Source of the DNA: Sphingorhabdus profundilacus
GTDB taxonomy: Bacteria; Pseudomonadota; Alphaproteobacteria; Sphingomonadales; Sphingomonadaceae
Assembly: GCF_009769755.1 (NCBI RefSeq)
Contig: NZ_SDWJ01000001.1
Span: forward strand, 930,001-994,000
Direction of reading: 5' to 3'
Length of the DNA: 64,000 nucleotides
Below are positions 38,101-46,564 of the stretch, in pieces. The notes beneath the pieces are model-generated. The model was not told where the DNA came from, searched no databases, and saw nothing but the letters and a program-made list of their open reading frames with translations. Both the position numbers and the translations under genes were made by a program. Each line of letters opens with the position of its first letter. Position 1 is the first letter of the stretch.

Positions 38101-38201
38101 ACAAAGAACCACCATTGGGTCTGACAGGAATCGGCGGCGGAAGCGGTATCTATGATAACCGTGGTCGGTTCTTCTATCTGGGCTTCAAAGCCAACTACTG
38201 A
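35115..38201 (+). CDS. TonB-dependent outer membrane receptor
   Basis: A 1028-residue receptor with a signal peptide ending in PAFAQ (about residue 26), a short acidic stretch, a plug domain (about 42-190) with ILVTGSRI, DLRGLGTQRTLVLVNGRRH and SSAVYGSDAIAGVVN, and a long beta-barrel ending in an aromatic residue (KANY). These receptors import bulky nutrients with TonB energy; the substrate is not apparent, and sphingomonads carry many paralogues. The frame is open to 35040, but the ATG at 35115 begins the signal peptide and has GGGGAG 9 bases before it. A strong terminator follows. Confidence 0.93.
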   Translation: MRKSRFLAASSLACVVLAFSAPAFAQTAPADEAAVEEEEGDGAPILVTGSRISSPNLTSSVPVTSVLGEDLLESGVISIGDKLNQLPALRSTFSQANSTRFLGTAGLNLLDLRGLGTQRTLVLVNGRRHVGSDILSNGVSPDTNTFPTDLIERVDIVTGGSSAVYGSDAIAGVVNFILKKDFEGLQLRGQGGISEYSDAGSYFVSATGGQNFADGRGNIAVSLEYARQEQYFGANRPFIASQDAFITVDRDTGVAGNSDGIADTIFLRNIRSAGLSNTGVVRVGGNAALNGGLDPLGGFYNVPLQFNADGTLAPLTGIRVGLGPNGSFIGGNGENFRGGDQIQLSPKLDRYSANVIGHFDVSDAFQPFFEAKYVRTDAAGTGNSGPAFITGTTLGGDPRERPRLDNPFLTAQARALLTQQLTLANGVAPTGASRFSVRLNMTGLGARKELFERETYRGVLGVRGTFNDDWQYEASVNYGEFKEKNRILGNLNTQRFLLAIDAVADPLQGGKVVCNSTINPAAAIDTVGDAAILAADVAACVPINVFGGQFTQAQRNYLLADTTAQGKITQFDVNGFVSGDLSQLFELPGGPVGFAIGAEYRKETNFYTQDPLVNAGYTFYNAIPTFTSPAFEVKEAFGEIRIPFLKDLPFAKELTVTAAGRVADYKQGAGTVYSYNAGIEYAPIDDLKLRANYGRAVRAPNLSELFAVPGQNFATVVDPCSLNNLANGTANRAANCTAAGAPAGYNFIYSQSLEIVSGGNPDLAAETSDSLTVGGVFQPSFVPGLSISADYFDIKVNKAIASVGAQTILNQCYDLATLNNPFCGLFQRNTTAAGPNGEVLFQVLEGSLLQSSVNFAGFKVRGIDVEVGYNREIDGIGKLSTRLNYTHTFQNDTFQDPTDPAFITRLLYQLGDPVDEFSWDTNLKIGKVDIGYNLRFIGKQLQVGYTSIFPLNGDPAQNLDASETLFYPSVFYHDIKVAVDVTDKFNFYAGVNNLLNKEPPLGLTGIGGGSGIYDNRGRFFYLGFKANY

Positions 38202-38226
38202 GACCGATAGGTTCCAATTCAAGAAG

Positions 38227-38255
38227 GGGCGGCGAGAAATCGTCGCCCTTTTTTT
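38227..38255 (+). terminator. Rho-independent terminator of the TonB receptor gene
   Basis: A 9 bp stem (GGGCGGCGA with TCGTCGCCC, one G-T pair) around a GAAA tetraloop, followed by seven T residues at 38249-38255. It begins 25 bases after the receptor stop codon. This is the clearest intrinsic terminator in the window. Confidence 0.92.
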
Positions 38256-38316
38256 GGGCAGGTGCTTTACATATTTCTATGATCCAGATTGCAAACGGTT
38301 TGCCAACCTATCCGCC

Positions 38317-39357
38317 TTAACTCCAAATATATTCAAATCGCTTTCCTAAATTGGTGAGCAATTCATATTGTGACAGGCCGGTCAACTTTGCGTTTTTCGC
38401 CAAGTTGTAATTAACGTCGATCCAGTCGCCCTCTATGGCATCTGATATGCTTGTGATGTCTACAGTTACCAAGTCCATCGATACCCGCCCGATCACAGGG
38501 ACTGATTTGCCATTTAAATCGAGCAAACCAACGCCGCCAAAGCTGCGTAAATATCCATCGGCATAGCCGATTGATATCGTCGCAACCTGTGTTGGTGACG
38601 AGCAGATATAGGTCGCGTTATAGCCGACACTATCACCGGCTTGCAGCCATCTTGTTTGCAAAATCCGTGCCGCAAGTTTGACAACGGGCTTTATTGCCGC
38701 TTCCATTTCCGGCCTTGTTACCCCACCATATAGCGCAAGTCCTGGCCGGACGAGGTCGAAGTGATAATCGGGCCCAAGAAACACCCCGGCACTGTTGGCC
38801 AAGCTATATCGGTTCGCCGTGACCAGTTTGGACAATTGCTGGAATCGGTCCAATTGTGCGGCATTTTGTGGGGAATCTTCGTCAGCCGACGCAAGGTGTG
38901 ATATCAATAAATCGATATCCAATCCTGCAAATAGAGCATCCGAGACATGTTCAGGGCCAATACCCAGCCTATTGATTCCGGTATCGACCATGACGTGGCA
39001 CGTGCCGCCACCAGAGGCTTTCCAAAGCGCCAATTGATGTGGAGTATTGAGAACTGGAATGGCGCCCAGTTGTTTGATCGCAGGAATTTCGCGCGCTTCG
39101 ATCCCGTTCAAAACCGCGATCCATTCAGGCGGAACCAAATCGGCGATTTCCAACGCCTCGCCCCAATGGGCCACAAAGAAATTACGGCATCCTGCGTCCC
39201 GCAATCGCGCCACGACCTGTCTTGCACCAAGTCCATAGCCATTGGCTTTCACCGCTGCGCCACATGCTGCGTTTCCCTGCGACTGCATATAGCGCCAATT
39301 GGCGACCAAAGTGGCTCCATCAAGATGTAATCGAAGCGGCGAGGAAAATTCAACCAT
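38317..39357 (-). CDS. alr: alanine racemase
   Basis: A PLP enzyme that makes D-alanine for peptidoglycan. The 346-residue product has the PLP lysine Lys37 in AAVKANGYGLG, the SHLASADED region and the catalytic tyrosine stretch GYNATYICS. It is slightly short but complete. It is convergent with the TonB receptor gene and lies 30 bp after the MFS transporter gene on the same strand. Confidence 0.93.
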   Translation of the reverse strand: MVEFSSPLRLHLDGATLVANWRYMQSQGNAACGAAVKANGYGLGARQVVARLRDAGCRNFFVAHWGEALEIADLVPPEWIAVLNGIEAREIPAIKQLGAIPVLNTPHQLALWKASGGGTCHVMVDTGINRLGIGPEHVSDALFAGLDIDLLISHLASADEDSPQNAAQLDRFQQLSKLVTANRYSLANSAGVFLGPDYHFDLVRPGLALYGGVTRPEMEAAIKPVVKLAARILQTRWLQAGDSVGYNATYICSSPTQVATISIGYADGYLRSFGGVGLLDLNGKSVPVIGRVSMDLVTVDITSISDAIEGDWIDVNYNLAKNAKLTGLSQYELLTNLGKRFEYIWS

Positions 39358-39387
39358 GGCTGCCCTTCGCCTGCGATGGCAAAACTG

Positions 39388-40974
39388 TCAATCCAGCTCG
39401 GTTCGTCCCGACGTTTCCGGAAGCCAGATCAACGCCACCACAAAGGCCATCGCGGTAACTGCGACAGTATACCATAGGCCGGAAAATGGCTGACCCGTCT
39501 GCGCCACAATATATTGCGAAATATAGGGGAGGAAACCTCCAAAATAGCCGGTGCCGATATGATAGGGTATCGACATGGAAGTATAGCGGATTTTTGCCGG
39601 AAACATTTCCACCATGATGGCAGCAACCTGCCCATAGGTCATTCCTGACAAGGCGACCATCAGGAATACCGACAGGATAATTTTCCACGGCTGTCGTTCC
39701 GCCGGATCGGATTTGTCAGGATAACCGGCACGCTCAAGCGTCGCTATATAGGATTTTTCATCAAAACCCTTCAATTCGGCCGACCCGACTTTCAAGGTCA
39801 CCGTATCGCTTTCAACCTTACTATAGGCAATGCCGCGTTTGGTCAGGAAGTTCAGTGCCTCCGCACATTCGCTTTCATGAACCCGGTTGAGCGCATTGAA
39901 ATCACATTCGGGCAGCGAAAGGGTGACCGGATTGCTTTTTGTAGCCCTTGCCAACGCCGGATTGGCAGCATCGGCCATCATCCAGAAAATGGGAAACACA
40001 CCGACAATCGCCAAGGCATAGCCCAGCAGTAGCAGACGTTTCCGACCCCATTTGTCGGACAACCATCCGCATGCCACATAAGTGGGCGCCGCCAGGGCTG
40101 CGCCTACCGCCATATATAGCAAAGCGTCGGTTTCAGGCACGCGGGCTGTTCCGGTAAGGAAATAAAGCGTGCCAAATTGCGATGTATAATAAATCACCGT
40201 CAATCCCGCTGCGACACCGAACATCGCCACGAAAATGCGCTTGATGTTGCCGGGATATTTGAAGCTATCGACAAAGGGATTTTTGGACGTCGTGCCCGCT
40301 TCTTTCATCGCCTTGAAAACCGGGCTTTCTGACAGCTTCAACCGCATATAGAGCGAAATCGCCAAAAGCAGAATCGAGGTGAGGAAAGGTATGCGCCATC
40401 CCCATTCTTCAAAGGCTTCGGGGCTCATCGACTGGCGTGTTGCCAAAACGACGATCACCGCAAGCAAAAATCCACCTGCGACCGAAGCCTGTATCCAGCT
40501 TGTATACTGGCCGCGTTTGCCGTCAGGCGCGTGTTCAGCGACATAAATTGCCGCTCCGCCATATTCGCCGCCCAAAGCCAGACCTTGCAAGCAACGAAGC
40601 AGTAACAGCATTCCCGCTGCCCACAGACCCGCAGTTTCAAATGTCGGTAACATACCGATGGCCGCAGTCGCGACGCCCATCAAGGTGATGGTGACGAGAA
40701 AAGTATATTTTCTGCCTATCTTGTCGCCAAAATATCCAAAGAGGATGGCACCGAAAGGACGGACCCCGAAACCTGCCCCGAAGATCGCTAAAGAAGCCAG
40801 CGTTGCTGCTGTGGGATTGTCGGCGGGAAAAAACAGTTTGCCGATCAGGGCTGCCAATATGCCGTAGACGAAGAAATCATACCATTCGAACACGGTCCCC
40901 AAGGACGATGCGGTAATGACCAGCCGATCCCGTTTCGGATCAAGCACGACTTCGGTTGCAGCGGCGTCCGCCAT
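39388..40974 (-). CDS. MFS transporter, metabolite:H+ symporter type, with a soluble insertion
   Basis: A 528-residue twelve-helix transporter of the sugar/metabolite:H+ symporter group (ProP/ShiA/KgtP-like): [16 protein letters not shown] in helix 1, [14 protein letters not shown] in loop 2-3 and [23 protein letters not shown] after helix 4. About residues 340-428 form a mostly hydrophilic insertion with two cysteines between helices of the second half. The start at 40974 replaces an upstream in-frame start at 41052; a GAGGGG lies before it. Substrate unknown; members carry organic acids, osmolytes or aromatics. Divergent from the cyclase gene. Confidence 0.88.
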   Translation of the reverse strand: MADAAATEVVLDPKRDRLVITASSLGTVFEWYDFFVYGILAALIGKLFFPADNPTAATLASLAIFGAGFGVRPFGAILFGYFGDKIGRKYTFLVTITLMGVATAAIGMLPTFETAGLWAAGMLLLLRCLQGLALGGEYGGAAIYVAEHAPDGKRGQYTSWIQASVAGGFLLAVIVVLATRQSMSPEAFEEWGWRIPFLTSILLLAISLYMRLKLSESPVFKAMKEAGTTSKNPFVDSFKYPGNIKRIFVAMFGVAAGLTVIYYTSQFGTLYFLTGTARVPETDALLYMAVGAALAAPTYVACGWLSDKWGRKRLLLLGYALAIVGVFPIFWMMADAANPALARATKSNPVTLSLPECDFNALNRVHESECAEALNFLTKRGIAYSKVESDTVTLKVGSAELKGFDEKSYIATLERAGYPDKSDPAERQPWKIILSVFLMVALSGMTYGQVAAIMVEMFPAKIRYTSMSIPYHIGTGYFGGFLPYISQYIVAQTGQPFSGLWYTVAVTAMAFVVALIWLPETSGRTELD

Positions 40975-41084
40975 ATTTATCCCCTCAAGCTCTTGCCCCT
41001 GTCTTATCGCGAACGAAGCGCGGTTCAAGCGGCATGTTGCGTTTATCCACAACCGCCCTTAGCTTTCCGGCTGAGGAGAGACCT

Positions 41085-41852
41085 ATGCCCCGCTTCATTG
41101 ACCTATCCATCCCTATCACCAATGATGTCGTTTCCGACCCGCCGGTCATGCGGCCGCAGATCACCTATATGACCCATGAGAACACATGGGAGCAGATTGC
41201 GATGTTCTTTCCGGGGCTGACGCGCGAGGATTTGCCCGATGGCGAAGGATGGGCCGTCGAAAGCCTGACATTGAGCACCCATAACGGGACGCATATGGAT
41301 GCCCCCTGGCATTTTCATTCGACGACAGACAGCGGCGCGACCCCTGCCCCATCGATCGACGAAGCGCCACTTGACCTATTTTTCCGGCCAGGGGTGAAAC
41401 TCGACTTTTCACATCTGCCCGCCGGTCATGTCGTTACCGCGCAGGAAGTAGAAAATGAACTTGAGCGTGTCGGCTATACGCTGAGACCGAATGATATCGT
41501 ACTCGTCCAGTCAGGCGCCGTTTACGGGACCGACAACTTCACCGACCAAGGTTGTGGTATGGGGGCAGAAGCGACGCTGTATCTGACCCAACATGGCGTA
41601 CACGTCGTCGGCACCGATGCATGGAGCTGGGACGCCCCCTTCAGCCATACGGCCCGTCGCTGGGCGGAAACGCGGGATCCGGATATCATCTGGGAAGGGC
41701 ATAAAGCCGGACGCATCATGCCCTATTATCAGATTGAGAAACTGACCAATCTGGAGTCCCTGCCCGCCTTTGGCTGGACGCTGAGTTGCTTTCCCGTGAA
41801 AATAGAGCGCGCCAGTGCAGGCTGGATCCGCGCGGTTGCCATAATTGAATAA
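41085..41852 (+). CDS. cyclase-family (kynurenine formamidase-like) metal hydrolase
   Basis: A 255-residue protein of the cyclase family, which includes kynurenine formamidase and related amide or lactone hydrolases. The metal-binding signature [12 protein letters not shown] is clear, with a second conserved stretch [11 protein letters not shown]. The frame is open to 40956 across the MFS promoter; ATG at 41085 was chosen because GAGGAG lies just before it and the sequence starts with the family motif RFIDLSIPI. It is divergent from the MFS transporter, which may carry its substrate or product (inference). Confidence 0.87.
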   Translation: MPRFIDLSIPITNDVVSDPPVMRPQITYMTHENTWEQIAMFFPGLTREDLPDGEGWAVESLTLSTHNGTHMDAPWHFHSTTDSGATPAPSIDEAPLDLFFRPGVKLDFSHLPAGHVVTAQEVENELERVGYTLRPNDIVLVQSGAVYGTDNFTDQGCGMGAEATLYLTQHGVHVVGTDAWSWDAPFSHTARRWAETRDPDIIWEGHKAGRIMPYYQIEKLTNLESLPAFGWTLSCFPVKIERASAGWIRAVAIIE

Positions 41853-41854
41853 AG

Positions 41855-42259
41855 TCAGTTGTTAGCGGCCAAAAGGCCGATCGTCCAACCGCTCAACGAT
41901 GCAAGAGTAATCCAAGTCAGGATAACCCCGATACTGCGGGGTAAAGGTGGCTTGCCGGGTTCAGCTTTCGCGTAAAGGCCAATGATATGGGAAACACGGC
42001 CGGCAAGAAAAAGCGCACCAATAGCCATCAACGCCATATGATTGGCTCGGCTCATTTCCAGAAAAGCCAGCATCAATATAACAATGGGCGCATTCTCCGC
42101 CAAATTTCCATGGCTGCGACTTGCACTGATGATCCCCTGATCCGCATTATCGCCAAAGGCTATTTTCGCCCGCATCCGGTGACGGACTGTATCCATCGCG
42201 GTGATCAGCAACATGATCGCGCAAATAGCGGCGACGAAAGCAGTTACAGGTAATGTCAT
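41855..42259 (-). CDS. MAPEG-family membrane protein
   Basis: A 134-residue protein with four membrane segments and the MAPEG pattern: RMRAKIAFGDN in the first loop, the glutathione-site-like RSHGNLAENAPIV in helix 2, and AGRVSHIIGLYA in the third segment. Family members are glutathione transferases or peroxidases of the membrane; the bacterial ones are poorly studied. Its ATG overlaps the stop codon of the small CxxCH reading frame (ATGA). It is convergent with the cyclase gene. Confidence 0.85.
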   Translation of the reverse strand: MTLPVTAFVAAICAIMLLITAMDTVRHRMRAKIAFGDNADQGIISASRSHGNLAENAPIVILMLAFLEMSRANHMALMAIGALFLAGRVSHIIGLYAKAEPGKPPLPRSIGVILTWITLASLSGWTIGLLAANN

Positions 42260-42432
42260 TTCAGCGTCTCACCATTCAAACAACGCGAACGCAGGATCTG
42301 GGTCTGATCAGATTCCGGTTTCCCAAATGACTTTGCCATTTCGCCGCCTCCCGCGTGGCATTGATGGCAGACCGGCGCGCACAGCTCAAGCTGGAATTCC
42401 GCAAAAGCGGATAGTTGCCACAAAACGCTCAT
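42256..42432 (-). CDS. possible small ORF with a CxxCH motif
   Basis: A 58-codon frame from ATG at 42432 to TGA at 42258. It overlaps the end of the epimerase gene by 47 bp and the MAPEG start by four bases (ATGA). The product contains CAPVCHQCHAGGGE: a CxxCH of the type that binds heme c, but with an extra cysteine before it. It has no signal peptide, so heme attachment is unlikely as it stands. It may be a coupling peptide, a remnant of a longer gene, or chance. It fills the 126 bp between two same-strand genes, which is the main argument for it. Confidence 0.3.
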   Translation of the reverse strand: MSVLWQLSAFAEFQLELCAPVCHQCHAGGGEMAKSFGKPESDQTQILRSRCLNGETLK

Positions 42433-43243
42433 CCGGTTCGATCACCGGCATGTCGCCATCGGAACGATTTATGGCATTGTTGATATGTGGTACCGGTTCG
42501 AAACAGAAAAAGTCGGTTTCGACAGGCGTGTAAACGACGGCGTGCGGCAAATCGGATGTGATCTCTAATGCAAGGCGTTCCCCTTCCCACTCAATCCGTG
42601 CAGTACCAAGCCATTGGCCATATAGATTATCAACATCTACTTCGCTTACTGCTTTGCCATGTTCAAACTGGTTTCCGGCACCGATCTGTTCACCTTCGAG
42701 CGGTAAATTGTCGGCCCCAGATGGGTAGAAATTTCCCGCCTCAAATCGCAACGATGCGTTCTTACTGTTAAAATATGGGTGAAGTCCAAACGCCAAAGGG
42801 ACTGCGGCACTATGCGTATTTTTGGCTATGAGACGAAGCTCAAGCCAATTTTGGCCAATGAATATATGCTGTTCGGCCTCAAACGGCCAAGGCCAATCAC
42901 GATCGCCAGGATGGGATAAGAATAATATCGCCGAGTCAGGATTATGGTGGTGTACGTGCCACGGACGTTCCCACCCGATCCCGTGAATAGCATGAGGTGC
43001 CGCCTGTACATGGGCCGGCAGCGCGTACCTTGTTCCATCCCAGCTAAACTGTGCATGGCCAATGCGGTTCGAATAGGGGACTAATGGAAAAGAGGCGGAT
43101 TCCAGAGGGTTTCGATCCGGCCCCGCGCATCGGAACAGATGTTGGCCACCGACACTCCACGAAGACAGCGACCCACCGGCGGACGGCCTTATGAAACATT
43201 CGCTGTCGCCGCTGGCAATCCGGATGACATTATCGACTAAAAT
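42386..43243 (-). CDS. aldose 1-epimerase homologue without a standard start codon
   Basis: The frame is open from just inside the pccA end to TGA at 42386 and reads as a full aldose 1-epimerase: SAGGSLSSWSVGG, LVPYSNRIG, HAIHGIGWERPW with the substrate His, and PLAFGLHPYF. Mutarotases interconvert sugar anomers. There is no ATG, GTG or TTG in frame before TTG at 42796, deep in the domain. ATT at 43243, 4 bases after the pccA stop, gives 285 residues and is the best candidate; ATC or CTG further in are others. Alternatively the gene lost its start and is decaying, but no stop or frameshift is seen. Confidence 0.65.
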   Translation of the reverse strand: MLVDNVIRIASGDSECFIRPSAGGSLSSWSVGGQHLFRCAGPDRNPLESASFPLVPYSNRIGHAQFSWDGTRYALPAHVQAAPHAIHGIGWERPWHVHHHNPDSAILFLSHPGDRDWPWPFEAEQHIFIGQNWLELRLIAKNTHSAAVPLAFGLHPYFNSKNASLRFEAGNFYPSGADNLPLEGEQIGAGNQFEHGKAVSEVDVDNLYGQWLGTARIEWEGERLALEITSDLPHAVVYTPVETDFFCFEPVPHINNAINRSDGDMPVIEPDERFVATIRFCGIPA

Positions 43244-43247
43244 TGCT

Positions 43248-45326
43248 TTATTCCATCTCTAGAATGACGGCATCGACTGCAAGGCTCTCCCCAGCGACGG
43301 CATTAATGCTCTTCACCACGCCTGATTTCTCTGCTCTCAAAATATTTTCCATCTTCATCGCTTCGACGATGGCCAGCGGCTGTCCCGCCTCCACCTTGTC
43401 ACCGACGGACACATGCACTGCAGTGATTAGGCCGGGCATGGGGCAAATGAGATATTTTGACAGATCGGGCGGGATCTTATCGACCATATGCGCGGCCAGA
43501 TGGGCAATATGTCCGGGTAGAACGCGGACCATGTGGCTTGCGCCGCGGGTGTTTAGTTTGAACCCTGTTCGGGTCTTTGCCACTTTGACAGCCAATTCCT
43601 CTTCGCCGACTTCGGCCTCGATCAGACGGTCACCGGGTACATATTCCATCGACAAGGCAAAGTCTTCGCCATCAACTAAAATAGCGCCATCATCCATCTC
43701 TATGTTGTGTACCGCATCGCCGATCTTGACCTGCCAGCGCGAAGGAGGCGGAAGCGTGCTGCCCAACTGGCCGTCAACCTGACGTGCGCGATCGGCTTCT
43801 GCTGTTGCGATAAATCCGGCAATGGCCGCCAACGATTTAATGAGGTCTGTGTCTGCCGGTGCCCCATGGAATCCATCGGGATATTCTTCTGCAATAAAGC
43901 CAGTCGTCAACTCGCCTGAACGAAAGCGGGGATGCTGCATGATCGCGCTGACGAAATCGATATTATGGCCCAGGCCTTCAATTTCGAACCGGTCGAGCGC
44001 TGCGATTTGCAAGTCGGCGGCTTCGTCGCGCGTTGCCCCCCAAGTGACCAGCTTGGCGATCATCGGATCGTAGAACATGCTGACTTCGCCGCCTTCGGCG
44101 ACGCCGTCGTCTACTCTCACTCCGCCTACACCTCTTAATCCGTTCGTGTCGAGCGAAGTCGAGACACCGTCCGTTCGCGCCCGATCTTGGGGCATCTCGA
44201 CTTCGCTCGATGTGAACGGTTTCTGGGGGATTGGTGGGCGATAGCGGGTCAAGCGGCCTGTCGAAGGGAGGAAACCGCGATAGGGGTCTTCGGCATAGAC
44301 GCGGTTCTCGATTGCCCAACCGTCGATTTTGATGTCGTCCTGCGTCATGCTGAGCTTTTCACCAGCGGCGACGCGGATCATCTGTTCGACCAGATCGATC
44401 CCGGTGATGCATTCGGTGACAGGGTGTTCGACCTGCAAGCGGGTGTTCATTTCGAGGAAGTAGAAACTTTCACCGCTGGGGTCGGCGCCCGACACGATGA
44501 GTTCGACGGTGCCTGCGGAGTAATAGCCAACCGCACGCGAAAGCGCCACGCATTGTTCGCCCATCGCTTTCCGCATCTTTGGCGTAACGAAAGGCGAAGG
44601 TGCTTCCTCCACCACCTTTTGGTGCCGTCGCTGGATCGAACATTCACGTTCGTTCAGATAAAGGATATTGCCATGCTGGTCGCCCAGTATTTGGATTTCG
44701 ATATGGCGCGGATTGAGGATGAACTTCTCGATAAACACGCGGTCGTCGCCGAACGAATTCAGGCCTTCCCGTTTCGTGGCTTCAAACCCTTCGCGCACGT
44801 CCTGTTCATTATAGGCAAGCCGCATTCCCTTGCCGCCGCCGCCAGCGCTGGCCTTCATCATCACGGGATAGCCGATTTCCGCCGAAATCCGCACCGCATG
44901 TTCGGTATCGTCAATCTCGCCGACAAAGCCGGGGACGACATTGACGCCCGCCGCCAGCGCGAGTTTCTTGGACTCGATCTTGTCGCCCATTGCGGCAATC
45001 GCGTTCACAGGCGGGCCGATGAAGGCAATGCCTTCGGCAGCGAGCGCCTCGGCAAAGCTGGTGCGTTCGGACAGAAAACCATAGCCCGGATGCACCGCCT
45101 CCGCGCCAGTTTGCTTGCACGCCGCGATGATCTTGTCGGCGAGCAGATAGGACTGCGCCGCAGGCGAAGGCCCGATATGCACCGCTTCGTCGGCCATCTG
45201 CACAAAGGGCGCACGCGCATCGGCATCGGAATAGACCGCAACGGTCGCGATCCCCATGCGCCGCGCGGTCTTGATGATCCGGCAAGCAATTTCGCCACGG
45301 TTTGCGATCAGGATTTTTTTGAACAT
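43248..45326 (-). CDS. pccA: propionyl-CoA carboxylase alpha (biotin carboxylase) subunit
   Basis: Carboxylates biotin for the conversion of propionyl-CoA to methylmalonyl-CoA. The 692-residue product has a biotin carboxylase domain (IANRGEIACRI at the start, GGGGKGMR in the ATP lid, EMNTRLQVEHPVTE), a linker and a C-terminal biotinyl domain with Lys658 in EAMKMEN. The start at 45326 has AAGGA before it; it shares one base with the stop of a small upstream gene. Residues about 370-396 are encoded by a palindromic repeat (44140-44219) inserted in frame just after the RYRPP motif, making the protein longer than usual. Confidence 0.94.
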   Translation of the reverse strand: MFKKILIANRGEIACRIIKTARRMGIATVAVYSDADARAPFVQMADEAVHIGPSPAAQSYLLADKIIAACKQTGAEAVHPGYGFLSERTSFAEALAAEGIAFIGPPVNAIAAMGDKIESKKLALAAGVNVVPGFVGEIDDTEHAVRISAEIGYPVMMKASAGGGGKGMRLAYNEQDVREGFEATKREGLNSFGDDRVFIEKFILNPRHIEIQILGDQHGNILYLNERECSIQRRHQKVVEEAPSPFVTPKMRKAMGEQCVALSRAVGYYSAGTVELIVSGADPSGESFYFLEMNTRLQVEHPVTECITGIDLVEQMIRVAAGEKLSMTQDDIKIDGWAIENRVYAEDPYRGFLPSTGRLTRYRPPIPQKPFTSSEVEMPQDRARTDGVSTSLDTNGLRGVGGVRVDDGVAEGGEVSMFYDPMIAKLVTWGATRDEAADLQIAALDRFEIEGLGHNIDFVSAIMQHPRFRSGELTTGFIAEEYPDGFHGAPADTDLIKSLAAIAGFIATAEADRARQVDGQLGSTLPPPSRWQVKIGDAVHNIEMDDGAILVDGEDFALSMEYVPGDRLIEAEVGEEELAVKVAKTRTGFKLNTRGASHMVRVLPGHIAHLAAHMVDKIPPDLSKYLICPMPGLITAVHVSVGDKVEAGQPLAIVEAMKMENILRAEKSGVVKSINAVAGESLAVDAVILEME
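44140..44219. repeat. palindromic repeat inserted in frame in pccA
   Basis: Two 25-base arms (44140-44164 and 44195-44219) are inverted copies with three mismatches around a 30-base centre. Read in the pccA frame it encodes PFTSSEVEMPQDRARTDG and then VSTSLDTNG. A related element at 47302-47382 in mcm encodes [18 protein letters not shown] in the same frame. The arms contain TCGAGCGAAGTCGAGA, a motif I associate with sphingomonad intergenic repeats. Confidence 0.9.
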
Positions 45327-45538
45327 TATTTTTTCCTTGCCCCGGTCCACCAAATCCCAAGCAGGACAATCAACAAGGCACCGGTACCTATGTAGTAAAA
45401 ATTCATTAGACGAGCTTGCCCGATAGCGCAGGCCTCAGGCGTGGCATTGGCGGGGCATCCTGTCACGCGGTAGTAGCCGTAGAGTGCGCAGACCGTCCAA
45501 AAAGCTAGCGTTAGTAGAAGTGAGGTTTTCTTACTCAT
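45326..45538 (-). CDS. small membrane protein between bioB and pccA
   Basis: A 70-residue protein not recognised as a family. It has two predicted membrane helices (about 6-23 and 46-63) joined by a loop with Cys28 and Cys37, which could form a disulfide if the loop is periplasmic. GGAG lies about 8 bases before its ATG. It starts 5 bp after the bioB stop, and its TAA shares one base with the pccA ATG, so it is probably translated within the bioB-pccA transcript. Function unknown. Confidence 0.65.
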   Translation of the reverse strand: MSKKTSLLLTLAFWTVCALYGYYRVTGCPANATPEACAIGQARLMNFYYIGTGALLIVLLGIWWTGARKK

Positions 45539-45543
45539 AACTT

Positions 45544-46551
45544 TTACTCCACCGCCTCCAAAGCCTTGCAAGCTCGCAGAGGCTCCTCTGCCTCCATCGG
45601 CACCAGCCCTAGCTTCGTCAGCATCGCCGCGTCCTTGTCGTCGCCTGCATTGGCTGCGGTGAGCAGTTTGTCGCCGGTGAATATGCTGTTCGCGCCCGCC
45701 ATGAAGCACAAGGCCTGCGTCGCCTCGGACATTGACTCGCGCCCCGCGCTCAGCCGCACCATGCTCATCGGCATGGTGATACGCGCCACGGCAATCGTGC
45801 GGACGAATTCGATATCGTCGATCTTCGCCAGTGGCGTATCGGCGAGCATATCGCCCAGCACGGTGCCCTTCACCGGCACCAGCGCGTTGACGGGAACGCT
45901 TTCGGGGTGGGCCGGCAAGGTCGCCAGCGTGTGGATGAAGCCCACCCTGTCGGCGCGCGTTTCGCCCATGCCGACGATGCCACCGCTGCACACGTTGATG
46001 CCAGCACGGCGAACTTCGGCCAGCGTGTCGAGTCTGTCCTCCATCGTCCGCGTGGTGATGATCTCGTTATAGCGTTCGGGCGAGGTGTCGATATTGTGGT
46101 TGTAATAATCGAGCCCCGCCTCGGCCAGTATATCGGCCTGTTTGGGCGACAACATGCCCAAGGTCATACAGGTTTCCATGCCCATCTGCCGCACGCCCTT
46201 CACGATCTCGACAATCGCGGGCATGTCGCGGTCCTTGGGGTTGCGCCATGCAGCCCCCATGCAGAAACGGCGTGAACCGTTGTCCGCCGCCTGCGCCGCC
46301 TTTTGCAGCACCGCCTGCACATCCATCAACTTGGTGGCCTCGACCCCGCTATCGGCCTTCACCGATTGGCTGCAATAGCCGCAATCTTCGGGACAGCCGC
46401 CAGTCTTGATGCTCAGCAAGGTGCAAAGCTGAATTTGTCCCACTGCATGATGCGCGCGATGGACAGTTGCGGCCTGATAGACCAGTTCATCAAACGGCAG
46501 GTCGAACAGTGTCGCGATTTCTTCGCGGGTCCAGTCGGTTCTAACAATCAT
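45544..46551 (-). CDS. bioB: biotin synthase
   Basis: The radical SAM enzyme that inserts sulfur into dethiobiotin. The 335-residue product has the CxxxCxxC motif at Cys53, Cys57 and Cys60 ([12 protein letters not shown]), YNHNIDT, and a cluster region with [10 protein letters not shown]. The frame is open to 46647 into a repeat; ATG at 46551 gives the usual length. No other bio gene is present. Its place before pccA suggests that cofactor supply is tied to expression of the biotin-dependent carboxylase. Confidence 0.95.
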   Translation of the reverse strand: MIVRTDWTREEIATLFDLPFDELVYQAATVHRAHHAVGQIQLCTLLSIKTGGCPEDCGYCSQSVKADSGVEATKLMDVQAVLQKAAQAADNGSRRFCMGAAWRNPKDRDMPAIVEIVKGVRQMGMETCMTLGMLSPKQADILAEAGLDYYNHNIDTSPERYNEIITTRTMEDRLDTLAEVRRAGINVCSGGIVGMGETRADRVGFIHTLATLPAHPESVPVNALVPVKGTVLGDMLADTPLAKIDDIEFVRTIAVARITMPMSMVRLSAGRESMSEATQALCFMAGANSIFTGDKLLTAANAGDDKDAAMLTKLGLVPMEAEEPLRACKALEAVE

Positions 46552-46564
46552 AGATAAATCTCTT

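Noticed and set aside
44187-45395. 402-codon plus-strand frame opposite pccA
   Set aside because: The minus strand encodes a clear carboxylase; the plus-strand product has no family features and is rich in His/Arg, as expected of an antisense frame.
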